NCBI GenBank assembly: GCA_015234525.1
Contig: JADGMX010000041.1
Location: forward strand, 310,001-374,000
DNA length: 64,000 nucleotides
Reading direction: 5' to 3'
DNA from: Flavobacterium sp.
GTDB taxonomy: Bacteria; Bacteroidota; Bacteroidia; Flavobacteriales; Flavobacteriaceae
Below, piece after piece: positions 7,335-16,049 of this stretch. The first letter of the stretch is position 1; each line of letters opens with the position of its first letter. Below the pieces are notes generated by a model, which saw nothing but the letters and a program-made list of their open reading frames with translations, was not told the origin of the DNA and searched no databases. The position numbers and the translations under genes were made by a program.

Positions 7335-8516
7335 TTATTTCTTGATCAATTTTACGGTTTGCATCTGGCTTGCGGTAGCTATTTTCGCGAAGTAAAGTCC
7401 GCTTTCCAATTCCGAAGCATCGATTGTTGTTTGATTGTCCATCGGTTTGGTCGACAAAACTGCTTTTCCGGTAACATCCAGGATCAAAATGCTCTGGATT
7501 TGATCGTCGGCGTTAAAGTTCCAGGAATTTTCGGTTGGATTTGGATAAACGCTCAGCGATGCGATGCGAGATTCGTTAACGCTTAATGACGGCGTAAAGT
7601 TGTAGGTTTGATCGGCGCGGTTAAATGTAATGTTGTACGTGCCGGGTACTACCTCAAGATCGTTATCTGATGCTTGGCCTGCAGGGAAAATCGTTCCGCC
7701 CCAACTTACCGTCCACATATCATCTTGTCTGAATTTTAAAACACCTTCGGTAAGGGTTTGGTTAAACAAGGTGTAGGTTATTCCGTCGGTTGTTGTCATA
7801 TCGGTATCGTCCGATTCCCAGCCGTTTACTGCAGTTCCGATGATTCCGATGCTCGGATGTTCAAAAGAATATTCGCCGCTCATTCGCTCAAAACGAACTG
7901 TCCAAAGACCTTCCTCGACAAGAATCGCAGGACCATCCGGGTAAGCAACTCCGACAGGAAATTCAAGATCTCCCCAAGTGATCGCGCTGTCATCGTCTTG
8001 TCTAAACATTGCCGGACCGGTTGCAAAGTTGAAAGCCGATAAAATGTAATTTACGCCATCGTTGGTCATCATTGATACGTCTGGTCCATCATAACCAAGA
8101 GTTGGATTAACCGCGGGACCCCAGACACCGATATCGAAAAACGAGGATGAACCGACAAAGCTGTAGTTAAGTGTATTGATGTCAAAAGTTACATCATACG
8201 TTCCGGCCAAAGTCTGAATGTTTCCGGCATTTAAAGTTGCCGTTCCTGCCGGAAATTCGTCCGCAAGAACAGATGCATTGTTTCCCCAATTTGTTGCCCA
8301 ATCGTGATTTAAACGGAACTTAATTTCTCCGCTGGTAACCTCGAGGTTTGAAATGGTGTAAACTCCGTTTCCGATCGGCGTCAGGTCGATTTCGTCACCT
8401 GTCATCGCGCCCGGCCATCCATTAACACCTGAACCTACGATAGACACAACATCTTGCGCTTGTGTGAATCCAAATGTTAAAATTGCCAATAGGCTTAAAA
8501 GTAATTTTCTTTTCAT
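7335..8516 (-). CDS. SusE/SusF-like multi-domain secreted protein with T9SS type A sorting domain
   Basis: Signal peptide MKRKLLLSLLAILTFGFTQAQ; three repeats of (G)x-GVxxWP/ES...DGxxYTL...KFRQDDxW..(T/S)WG; C-terminal SVYPNPTENSWNF...GLYFAKIAT..QTVKLIKK. Confidence 0.8.
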   Translation of the reverse strand: MKRKLLLSLLAILTFGFTQAQDVVSIVGSGVNGWPGAMTGDEIDLTPIGNGVYTISNLEVTSGEIKFRLNHDWATNWGNNASVLADEFPAGTATLNAGNIQTLAGTYDVTFDINTLNYSFVGSSSFFDIGVWGPAVNPTLGYDGPDVSMMTNDGVNYILSAFNFATGPAMFRQDDDSAITWGDLEFPVGVAYPDGPAILVEEGLWTVRFERMSGEYSFEHPSIGIIGTAVNGWESDDTDMTTTDGITYTLFNQTLTEGVLKFRQDDMWTVSWGGTIFPAGQASDNDLEVVPGTYNITFNRADQTYNFTPSLSVNESRIASLSVYPNPTENSWNFNADDQIQSILILDVTGKAVLSTKPMDNQTTIDASELESGLYFAKIATASQMQTVKLIKK

Positions 8517-8593
8517 AAGTAAGATTGTTAGATATTCCGTTAAAAATAAATAATTAAAGGTACGGTCGTTAAAACCCAGCCATAAACAAAGTT

Positions 8594-8609
8594 ACGAAAT
8601 CGATTTCGT
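8594..8609. promoter_or_regulatory. Perfect 16-nt palindrome (candidate operator) upstream of the SusE-like gene
   Basis: ACGAAATCGATTTCGT, 77 nt upstream of the minus-strand ATG at 8516. Confidence 0.45.
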
Positions 8610-8638
8610 GTTGAAAAGTTTTTAATTGTGATTGATTG

Positions 8639-10225
8639 CTAGGCGACTACGATTTTGAAATTCAGATCCGTAGGGTCTAATTCTGCAATAAGGTTTTCAA
8701 TCAGCGAACCGCCATATTCGAGATAAAATTCCGAAAAGTTGGAAAATCGTTCTTGAAGTGAATGGAATGGAAACAGTTCATCTTGCAACGAAATAATGCG
8801 TTCAAGTTGTTCCGCGTGTTTTCGTTTTTCGGCTCGCCGCAATTTTTTCTCGAGATTTTCGAGTCCGCGTAACTGTTTGTGTTCTTGAGCTTTTACAGCG
8901 CCGACAAACGATTTATCGGTTTGTTCAGCAATAGATTTTAACGTGTCGAATTGAACTTCGAGTGCTTTTTTGAGATCGGTAAAATGAAGTTCTTTATCGG
9001 AAAGTGTCTCAATCACATTATTGAGTAGATCATCGTGTTTGAGAAAAAGTTGCTCCCAATTCAGATGCAGTTTTTCAAGTTTTTCCGACTGCTTTTTTGA
9101 TGCGATTAACGCTGAATTTCGTAACAGTAACATAGGAAACGTGATCCGGGATGCCTCGAAAAACGATTTGAGTTGAAGCCAATACGCGATCTCGCCGCCT
9201 CCGCCAATATAACAAAGGTTTGGTAAAATCACTTCCTGATAGAGGGGTCGCATGATGACATTCGGACTGAACTTTTCAGGTTCGGCGTCGACCAACTTTA
9301 ATAATTCTTCTTTACTAAAGCGCAGATTGGAGTTGTTAACAATGTACTGGCCGTTCTCAAGTACGATTCGTTCGCGCAAATTCTCGTCGAGGTAAAACAA
9401 ATTGATCTCGCGCGGATTTACCTGAACATTGTATTGCTTTAGAAGCAGTGATGTTTCAGCTACTTTTTGATGTGAAATTTGAGTTTCAAGCTCTTCTTTG
9501 ACAAACGGAATGAACTCGCGTTTTAACTCTCTGTCGTCACCATCGATAATAACCAGTCCGTGATCGCCAAAGAGTTCATTCGCCAGAAACCGTGTAGCAT
9601 CAGTTAGATTTTTATTTTTGAGATACGCATCTGAAAATAGCCGCTTTAATTCAGCAGCATTTTTTCCGACCCCAAGATTCGCCGAAAATACGGTGAAAAA
9701 ATCGTCCAGCCCGTCGGTTGATAATCGGCCAACAGCGCCTGAACTCTCGCGTGACCAACGAAATTTTTTGCCCTTAAAATTGAAGTAATTGATTTCGTCA
9801 AAATCGTGATCTTCGGTAGCCATCCAATAAACCGGCACGAAATTATTTTCAGGATATTCCGCTTTAAGCGTTGTGGTGAGATTGATCGTCGATATTATTT
9901 TATACAAAAAATACATCGGACCCGTAAATAAATTCAATTGATGACCTGTGGTAATCGTAAAGGTATTTACAGCTCGTAAACTTTCGATGTTGCTGTTTGT
10001 GGCTTCAGAAGTTTCGACATTCTCATATTGTCGCAGAAGTACGTCGGCAAGATTATTTCGATCAGCTGAATAGTTCGACTGCTTCTCGTGTATTTGGGCC
10101 TTAAAATTTTCCAACTTTGGGAAACGATGATAGAGAGGAGCGATGTTCTGCTTTTGGTCTAAATAATCGAGAATCAACTCGGTGAAAAATCCCGTCTTCT
10201 GATAACTGATACAATCGCTCGGCAT
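8639..10225 (-). CDS. bshC: Putative cysteine ligase BshC (bacillithiol biosynthesis)
   Basis: TGHQLNLFTGPMYFLYKIISTI...VPVYWMATEDHDFDEIN...RPLYQEVILPNLCYIGGGGEIAYWLQLK. Confidence 0.93.
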   Translation of the reverse strand: MPSDCISYQKTGFFTELILDYLDQKQNIAPLYHRFPKLENFKAQIHEKQSNYSADRNNLADVLLRQYENVETSEATNSNIESLRAVNTFTITTGHQLNLFTGPMYFLYKIISTINLTTTLKAEYPENNFVPVYWMATEDHDFDEINYFNFKGKKFRWSRESSGAVGRLSTDGLDDFFTVFSANLGVGKNAAELKRLFSDAYLKNKNLTDATRFLANELFGDHGLVIIDGDDRELKREFIPFVKEELETQISHQKVAETSLLLKQYNVQVNPREINLFYLDENLRERIVLENGQYIVNNSNLRFSKEELLKLVDAEPEKFSPNVIMRPLYQEVILPNLCYIGGGGEIAYWLQLKSFFEASRITFPMLLLRNSALIASKKQSEKLEKLHLNWEQLFLKHDDLLNNVIETLSDKELHFTDLKKALEVQFDTLKSIAEQTDKSFVGAVKAQEHKQLRGLENLEKKLRRAEKRKHAEQLERIISLQDELFPFHSLQERFSNFSEFYLEYGGSLIENLIAELDPTDLNFKIVVA

Positions 10226-10333
10226 ATTTGTGGCTTAAGGTGCGTAAATTTACGAAAAATGCGTTAGAGCACAGATTAACTATTTGTATAAAAAACTAAT
10301 CACAAGATAACGTACTTTTGCAAAAACAACAGT

Positions 10334-12526
10334 TTGGGCTTCACTTCATTACTTATAACGCCGCCGTTTACACAATTAAACACACCTTATCCGGCAACCG
10401 CATATTTAAAGGGTTTTTTAAATACGATTAACCAGTCTGCGCTTCAGGCGGATCTTGGAATTGAAGTTATTCTCCAGCTTTTCAGTAAAGGAGGATTGAC
10501 TGAAATGTTTAATACAGTTAGTCTTTCCCAGGTGCTTTCGGATAATTCAGCCCGAATCTTTGCTCTTCGGGATGATTATGTTTCGACCATTGATAGTGTG
10601 ATCAAATTTCTTCAGGGCCAAAATCCGACTATGGCGCTCCAAATCTGCAGCGGAAACTTCTTGCCTGAAGCGTCCCGATTTGACCAACTCGCCGAACTTG
10701 ACTACGCTTTTGGGACGATGGGAACTCAGGATCAGGCGAAACATTTGGCGACGCTTTACCTGGAAGACATTTCTGATTTTATCGTTGAAGCGATCGATCC
10801 TCATTTTGGTTTTAGCCGGTATGCTGAACGATTGGCTAGAAGTGCAAATTCGTTTGACCAACTTTACTCAGCTCTCGAGACCGAATTATCCTTCATTGAC
10901 AAGATAACAATCAGGATTCTCGAAGCTAAACTCGAGCATTCTCGACCTGATTTAATATTGATTTCTGTTCCATTTCCCGGTAATTTATTTGCCGCTTTCC
11001 GAATCGCCCAATACGTCAGGGAAAATCATCCAACGATGAAAATCGCAATGGGTGGCGGTTTTCCAAATACTGAACTTCGGTCGGTATGTGATACTCGCGT
11101 TTTCGAATTCTTCGATTTTATTACATTGGATGATGGCGAAGCTCCGGTCGAAAATTTAATCAAATTTATTTCCGGCGATAGTCAGGTTGGCAGCCTCAAA
11201 CGAACCTTTTTACTTGAAGAATCGCAGGTTAAATATTATAATAATCCGCAGATCCGCGACTATAAACAATCCGAGGTCGGAACTCCCGATTACTCCGATT
11301 TGCCGCTTGACAAGTATATTTCGGTAATCGAAATCATCAATCCGATGCACCGCCTTTGGAGCGACGGGCGATGGAACAAACTCACCATGGCGCACGGATG
11401 TTATTGGGGAAAATGTACGTTTTGCGATATTTCTCTCGACTACATTAAAATCTACGAACCGGTTGCGGCGAAATTGTTATGCGATAGGATGGAAGAACTT
11501 ATCGCACAAACCGGGGAAAATGGTTTTCATTTTGTCGACGAAGCGGCTCCGCCGGCATTAATGCGAGCTCTTGCGCTCGAAATTTTGCGACGGAAATTGG
11601 TGGTGACGTGGTGGACAAATATTCGCTTCGAGAAAAGTTTTACTGCCGATTTATGCCTATTACTAAAAGCATCAGGTTGCATTGCTGTTTCAGGCGGCCT
11701 CGAAGTTGCATCTGATCGGTTGCTGAAATTAATCGATAAAGGCGTTACCGTTGAGCAGGTTGCAAAAGTGACCCGCAATTTCACCGAATCCGGAATTATG
11801 GTTCATGCCTACTTGATGTATGGCTATCCAACCCAAACGGTTCAGGAAACTGTTGATAGTTTGGAAATGGTTCGGCAGTTGTTTGAAGAAGGAGTGTTGC
11901 AATCCGCCTATTGGCATCAGTTTGCGATGACGGTTCACAGTCCGGTTGGAATGTTTCCTGAAAAATTCGGCGTGGTCAAATCGGATTTGATCGGAACCTT
12001 CGCCAATAACGATGTCACTTATGTTGATCCAACAGGTGTCGATCACGATCAGTTTAGCTTCGGACTTAAAAAATCGCTTTACAACTACATGCACGGAATG
12101 TGCTATGATTTCCCACTTCAGGATTGGTTTGAGTTCAAAATTCCGCGTACTTCCATTAATCCGAATTTCATTTCAGATGCGATTCAGGAAAATCGTGATC
12201 TCGTGTTAAGACCGAATTCTAAAGTAGTTTTTCTCGGAACCACGCCTTTTATTCGTTTTACGACAAAGACCAAAAAAGGATTTGTTCGCGAAAGTGCGCA
12301 GCTTACGTTCCACAGCAAACAACAAGTTCTGGAACTCATGTTCGACAAAGCTGAAGGCGAATGGTTATTTGAAATGCTCGGGAAGTTAGCGCCTCAAAAC
12401 GAAAAACTGCTCACAACAAAAGATATCAAAAGTGATTATGAATCTTCTGTCGGAGCAGATTTTGAATTATTCTGGTTCTCGAAACCTGTTGCTAAATTGC
12501 GGGAAGTCGGTTTACTCGAACTCTAG
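10334..12526 (+). CDS. B12-binding-type radical SAM protein (TTG start)
   Basis: LLITPPFTQLNTPYPATAYLKGFL...MGGGFPNTELR...HGCYWGKCTFCDISLDYIK (Cys motif)...GLEVASDRLLKLIDKG. Confidence 0.85.
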   Translation: MGFTSLLITPPFTQLNTPYPATAYLKGFLNTINQSALQADLGIEVILQLFSKGGLTEMFNTVSLSQVLSDNSARIFALRDDYVSTIDSVIKFLQGQNPTMALQICSGNFLPEASRFDQLAELDYAFGTMGTQDQAKHLATLYLEDISDFIVEAIDPHFGFSRYAERLARSANSFDQLYSALETELSFIDKITIRILEAKLEHSRPDLILISVPFPGNLFAAFRIAQYVRENHPTMKIAMGGGFPNTELRSVCDTRVFEFFDFITLDDGEAPVENLIKFISGDSQVGSLKRTFLLEESQVKYYNNPQIRDYKQSEVGTPDYSDLPLDKYISVIEIINPMHRLWSDGRWNKLTMAHGCYWGKCTFCDISLDYIKIYEPVAAKLLCDRMEELIAQTGENGFHFVDEAAPPALMRALALEILRRKLVVTWWTNIRFEKSFTADLCLLLKASGCIAVSGGLEVASDRLLKLIDKGVTVEQVAKVTRNFTESGIMVHAYLMYGYPTQTVQETVDSLEMVRQLFEEGVLQSAYWHQFAMTVHSPVGMFPEKFGVVKSDLIGTFANNDVTYVDPTGVDHDQFSFGLKKSLYNYMHGMCYDFPLQDWFEFKIPRTSINPNFISDAIQENRDLVLRPNSKVVFLGTTPFIRFTTKTKKGFVRESAQLTFHSKQQVLELMFDKAEGEWLFEMLGKLAPQNEKLLTTKDIKSDYESSVGADFELFWFSKPVAKLREVGLLEL

Positions 12527-12925
12527 TTATTTCTTCTTCTTTTTCTTGGATTGTTTCTCGCGAAGCGCTTCATACTTTTCGATCTGTACCGGGTTTAGAA
12601 TCTTGATGATATCGGCGTTAAGCTTTTCTCTCAATCCAACGATTTTCTCGATTTTAAGATCGTTTGAAATATCCATCATTTGCACCTTTCGCGATTCTTC
12701 CACATTGCTCTCCATCAAATCTGTGACAACCGCTTTTTGAAAGGCATCAAGTTCAAGATCTTCGGCGAGTTTGTTAATGCCGACTTCCATATAATCAACC
12801 TTTTCCTTCGCTTTTTTACCAATCGGAGTAGGGTTGCGGCCGATTCGACGATCTACACCACCATACTGGGCCGACGCGTTGTAGAATGTCACGATCATCA
12901 ATACAAGAATCAGTATTTTCATCAC
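12527..12925 (-). CDS. Small secreted hypothetical protein with Lys-rich C-terminus
   Basis: MMKILILVLMIVTFYNASAQYGG signal peptide; helical body; ends KQSKKKKKK. Confidence 0.75.
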   Translation of the reverse strand: MMKILILVLMIVTFYNASAQYGGVDRRIGRNPTPIGKKAKEKVDYMEVGINKLAEDLELDAFQKAVVTDLMESNVEESRKVQMMDISNDLKIEKIVGLREKLNADIIKILNPVQIEKYEALREKQSKKKKKK

Positions 12926-14281
12926 TTATTGCATGTTTACAGCAACATGACTAACCTCGTTCGGCAAAATTACAGCCTCGCCGTAAAGGTCAAATTCGGT
13001 TGCTTCGGTTATAAGAATATCGACAAACTCGCCGGTCTTTAAATATTGTTTGGTAGCATCAATCAAAACTTCGTTATCAACATCAGGACTGTCAAATTCA
13101 GTTCGGCCCACAAAGTGATTTCCTTCCTTACGGTCAATGATACACCTGAAGATTTTGCCAACTTTTTCCTGATTTAATTCAAATGAAATCTGCGACTGAA
13201 TTTCCATAATTTCATTAGCTCGTTGCTGTTTAACCTCTGCCGGAACATCGTCTTCAAGCAAGTACGCATGCGTGTTTTCTTCATGCGAATACGTAAAACA
13301 TCCAAGACGTTCAAAACGCATTTCTTCAACCCAATTCTTTAAAATCTGAAAATCTGCTTCAGTCTCACCGGGATAACCTACGATTAAAGTTGTCCGAATC
13401 GCCATTCCCGGAACAGCTTCCCTGAATTGTTTTAATAGTTTGGTAGTTTTGGCTTGAGTAGTCCCACGACGCATCGATTTTAACACCGAGTCCGAAATGT
13501 GTTGCAGCGGAATATCAATGTAATTGCAAATTTTCGGCTCCCGTTCCATCAGTTCCAAAACATCCATCGGAAACCCACTCGGAAAGGCATAATGAAGTCG
13601 GATCCATTCAATTCCCTCGACCTTCACAAGGTTTTCAAGAAGTTCAGCCAGATTCCGCTTTCCGTAAAGATCAAGTCCGTAATACGTAAGATCTTGTGCA
13701 ATCAGAATCAATTCTTTCACCCCGTTTTTCGCCAAACCTTCAGCTTCTTTTACCAATTTTTCAATCGGCTGAGAAACGTGTTTGCCACGCATTAACGGGA
13801 TCGCGCAAAAGCTGCATGGACGATCGCAACCTTCAGCAATTTTTAAGTATGCATAATTCTTTGGAGTAGTGGTCAAACGCTCGCCCAGAAGTTCATGACG
13901 ATAATCCGCACCAAGTGCTTTCAATAATAGTGGAAGCTCGGTCGTTCCAAAAAATTGATCGACATTCGGAATTTCTTTTTCCAAATCCGGACGATAACGC
14001 TCAGAAAGACAGCCGGTAACGAACACTTTATCTACAAGACCACGTTCTTTTTTATCCGCATATTCCAGGATCATATTCACCGATTCAGCTTTGGCATTAT
14101 CGATAAAACCACACGTATTTATAACAATGATATTTCCTTCATTTTCAGCCGGCGCTTCATGTTCAACATCTTTTCCACTTGCGCGCAACTGACCCATCAA
14201 CACCTCACTGTCGTAGACATTCTTCGAACATCCAAGGGTAATAACATTTATTTTATTTTTCTTTAAAGACCTGGCTCTCAT
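12926..14281 (-). CDS. rimO: Ribosomal protein S12 methylthiotransferase RimO
   Basis: INVITLGCSKNVYDSEVLMGQL...IAEGCDRPCSFCAIPLMRGKHVSQP. Confidence 0.95.
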   Translation of the reverse strand: MRARSLKKNKINVITLGCSKNVYDSEVLMGQLRASGKDVEHEAPAENEGNIIVINTCGFIDNAKAESVNMILEYADKKERGLVDKVFVTGCLSERYRPDLEKEIPNVDQFFGTTELPLLLKALGADYRHELLGERLTTTPKNYAYLKIAEGCDRPCSFCAIPLMRGKHVSQPIEKLVKEAEGLAKNGVKELILIAQDLTYYGLDLYGKRNLAELLENLVKVEGIEWIRLHYAFPSGFPMDVLELMEREPKICNYIDIPLQHISDSVLKSMRRGTTQAKTTKLLKQFREAVPGMAIRTTLIVGYPGETEADFQILKNWVEEMRFERLGCFTYSHEENTHAYLLEDDVPAEVKQQRANEIMEIQSQISFELNQEKVGKIFRCIIDRKEGNHFVGRTEFDSPDVDNEVLIDATKQYLKTGEFVDILITEATEFDLYGEAVILPNEVSHVAVNMQ

Positions 14282-14357
14282 TTATTTGTAAATTGGAGTG
14301 CAAAATTAGGCAATTATTTTGGCCCAACTTGGCTTTTTGCATTTTTTGTGATGATTA

Positions 14358-14434
14358 GGAGCTATTCCCGCTGTTCTCTTCAATCTTTAGTCGCGAACCC
14401 CGCGCCTAAAGGATTTCCGCTGCCATCGGGGCTA
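14358..14434 (+). repeat. Family A intergenic palindromic repeat with divergent but still paired apical stem
   Basis: GGAGCTATTCCCGCTGTTCTCTTCAATCTTTAGtcgcgaaccccgcgcCTAAAGGATTTCCGCTGCCATCGGGGCTA. Confidence 0.75.
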
Positions 14435-14491
14435 AAAAAATCCGTTCCATCAAAATATGAAACGGATTTAATAAATGTTCTTCAATGACTG

Positions 14492-15982
14492 TTATAGCTC
14501 GAAAACCAGCGACAAGCTTACATTGTTATTTACACTTTTGATCTCCGGCGCATCAACAAACCCCTGCGAAAAGATTGATTGCTCGAAATCCTGTTTTGCG
14601 TAAGAGTATGACAAATCAAGTCGGGTAGAGCCAAAATTGTAACCAATACCACCTGAATAGCCGGTAAGATCGCCAACAACTCGGCCATCTTTATACGGAC
14701 TTTCCACCATTCGGTAACCAGCTCTCAAACTGAACTGCTTGATTCTGTGTTCGGCTCCAATTCTAAGTTCGCCCGCAGTATCCAGCAAGTCCGACATCTG
14801 CGAATTTATAGCCTGGAAATACAAGTCTTCACTTGGTCTGAATTCTGTATTGCTGTAATCTTTAATGCTGTAATCAACACTAATTAGACTAGTGGTTCCA
14901 AATACATACGCCAAACTTCCTGTCCATTTCCCGGGTGTTTGCAACTTATAAACGTCGTAAACAATGGTAACTCCCGGATCAACGTATTCATTAAGTGATG
15001 CGCCATTTTCAACACGAACAGTTGAAATGTTTTGAGAAAGCTCGTCGTTAAGTCGGTACCAGGTCGGCGACTCATACGCCAAGCCAAATCTGAACTCGCG
15101 TGTTACTTTGGCAATCGCGCCAAGCTGGAACGAGAATCCCGATCCGTAGGTATAAAGGTCGTTGTTGAATCGCAACCGCTGAATTCCAGTCGTCGCATCG
15201 TTTGAATTTTGCTCGTAAAAACTAGTCGATTTTCTGTAATCGGTAAAATGCGAGTTAAGATTCAGACCAAAATAGATTTTATCCTTATACTGGGTTGCCG
15301 CATTAAACGAAAGTTTGCCATTGTATCCCGTTGATATCAGTGAGTTCTCTTGGTAGAAATTCCCGCCGGCCGGGACATTTGAAACATATCCGCTACCGCT
15401 TTCTGCCGGATCAATCAAATACGATTGATAACCTAAAAACGCCTGACCTGCGCCATACGAAAGTTCCTCGTAATAGAAATCTTGCAGGTCGGCAAGCGGA
15501 ATTCCGCCACCCTGATTTGCATAACTTAAAAAGTAGTTTGCAACCGAATTGTTCGGATTCATACCGGCACTGAAAACAGAATTGTCAAAGTCGTTTGTGT
15601 TTTCATACGCAACTCCGATTGAAAGTTTTCGCCAGTCGCTATCGGGATTGCTATTATTAAAAACAAAAACTGCCGCCGCTTGATTTAGATCAAAAGCTGA
15701 CTCTTTATCACTTTCTTTTGTTCCAAAATAATTGGATTCGTTCTTTTTATTATAACTGCTCAAGGTAAATCCTGCCTGGTTGTTGATGAAAACTGCTGAT
15801 CCGGCCGGGTTGACAGAAAGCGATGAAAAATCGCCCCCGAGCGCACCAAAAGCACCACTCATTGCCCGAAAACGAGCTGTTCCGTTTAGATTGTCGGTTG
15901 AATATCTGATCGCATCAGAAATTTCCTGTGACTGGGCACCTGTAATGCTTAGCGCCGCTATAAGTAATAATGTGCGTTTCAT
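14492..15982 (-). CDS. OmpP1/FadL/TodX-family outer membrane transport protein
   Basis: Signal peptide; ISDAIRYSTDNLNGTARFRAMSGAFGALGGDFSSLSVNPAGSAVF. Confidence 0.85.
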   Translation of the reverse strand: MKRTLLLIAALSITGAQSQEISDAIRYSTDNLNGTARFRAMSGAFGALGGDFSSLSVNPAGSAVFINNQAGFTLSSYNKKNESNYFGTKESDKESAFDLNQAAAVFVFNNSNPDSDWRKLSIGVAYENTNDFDNSVFSAGMNPNNSVANYFLSYANQGGGIPLADLQDFYYEELSYGAGQAFLGYQSYLIDPAESGSGYVSNVPAGGNFYQENSLISTGYNGKLSFNAATQYKDKIYFGLNLNSHFTDYRKSTSFYEQNSNDATTGIQRLRFNNDLYTYGSGFSFQLGAIAKVTREFRFGLAYESPTWYRLNDELSQNISTVRVENGASLNEYVDPGVTIVYDVYKLQTPGKWTGSLAYVFGTTSLISVDYSIKDYSNTEFRPSEDLYFQAINSQMSDLLDTAGELRIGAEHRIKQFSLRAGYRMVESPYKDGRVVGDLTGYSGGIGYNFGSTRLDLSYSYAKQDFEQSIFSQGFVDAPEIKSVNNNVSLSLVFEL

Positions 15983-16049
15983 GATGAATAAATGATTGGT
16001 TGAAAAAAAACCTATGCAACCCTTTGATTACATAGGTAATTTGAGATAA

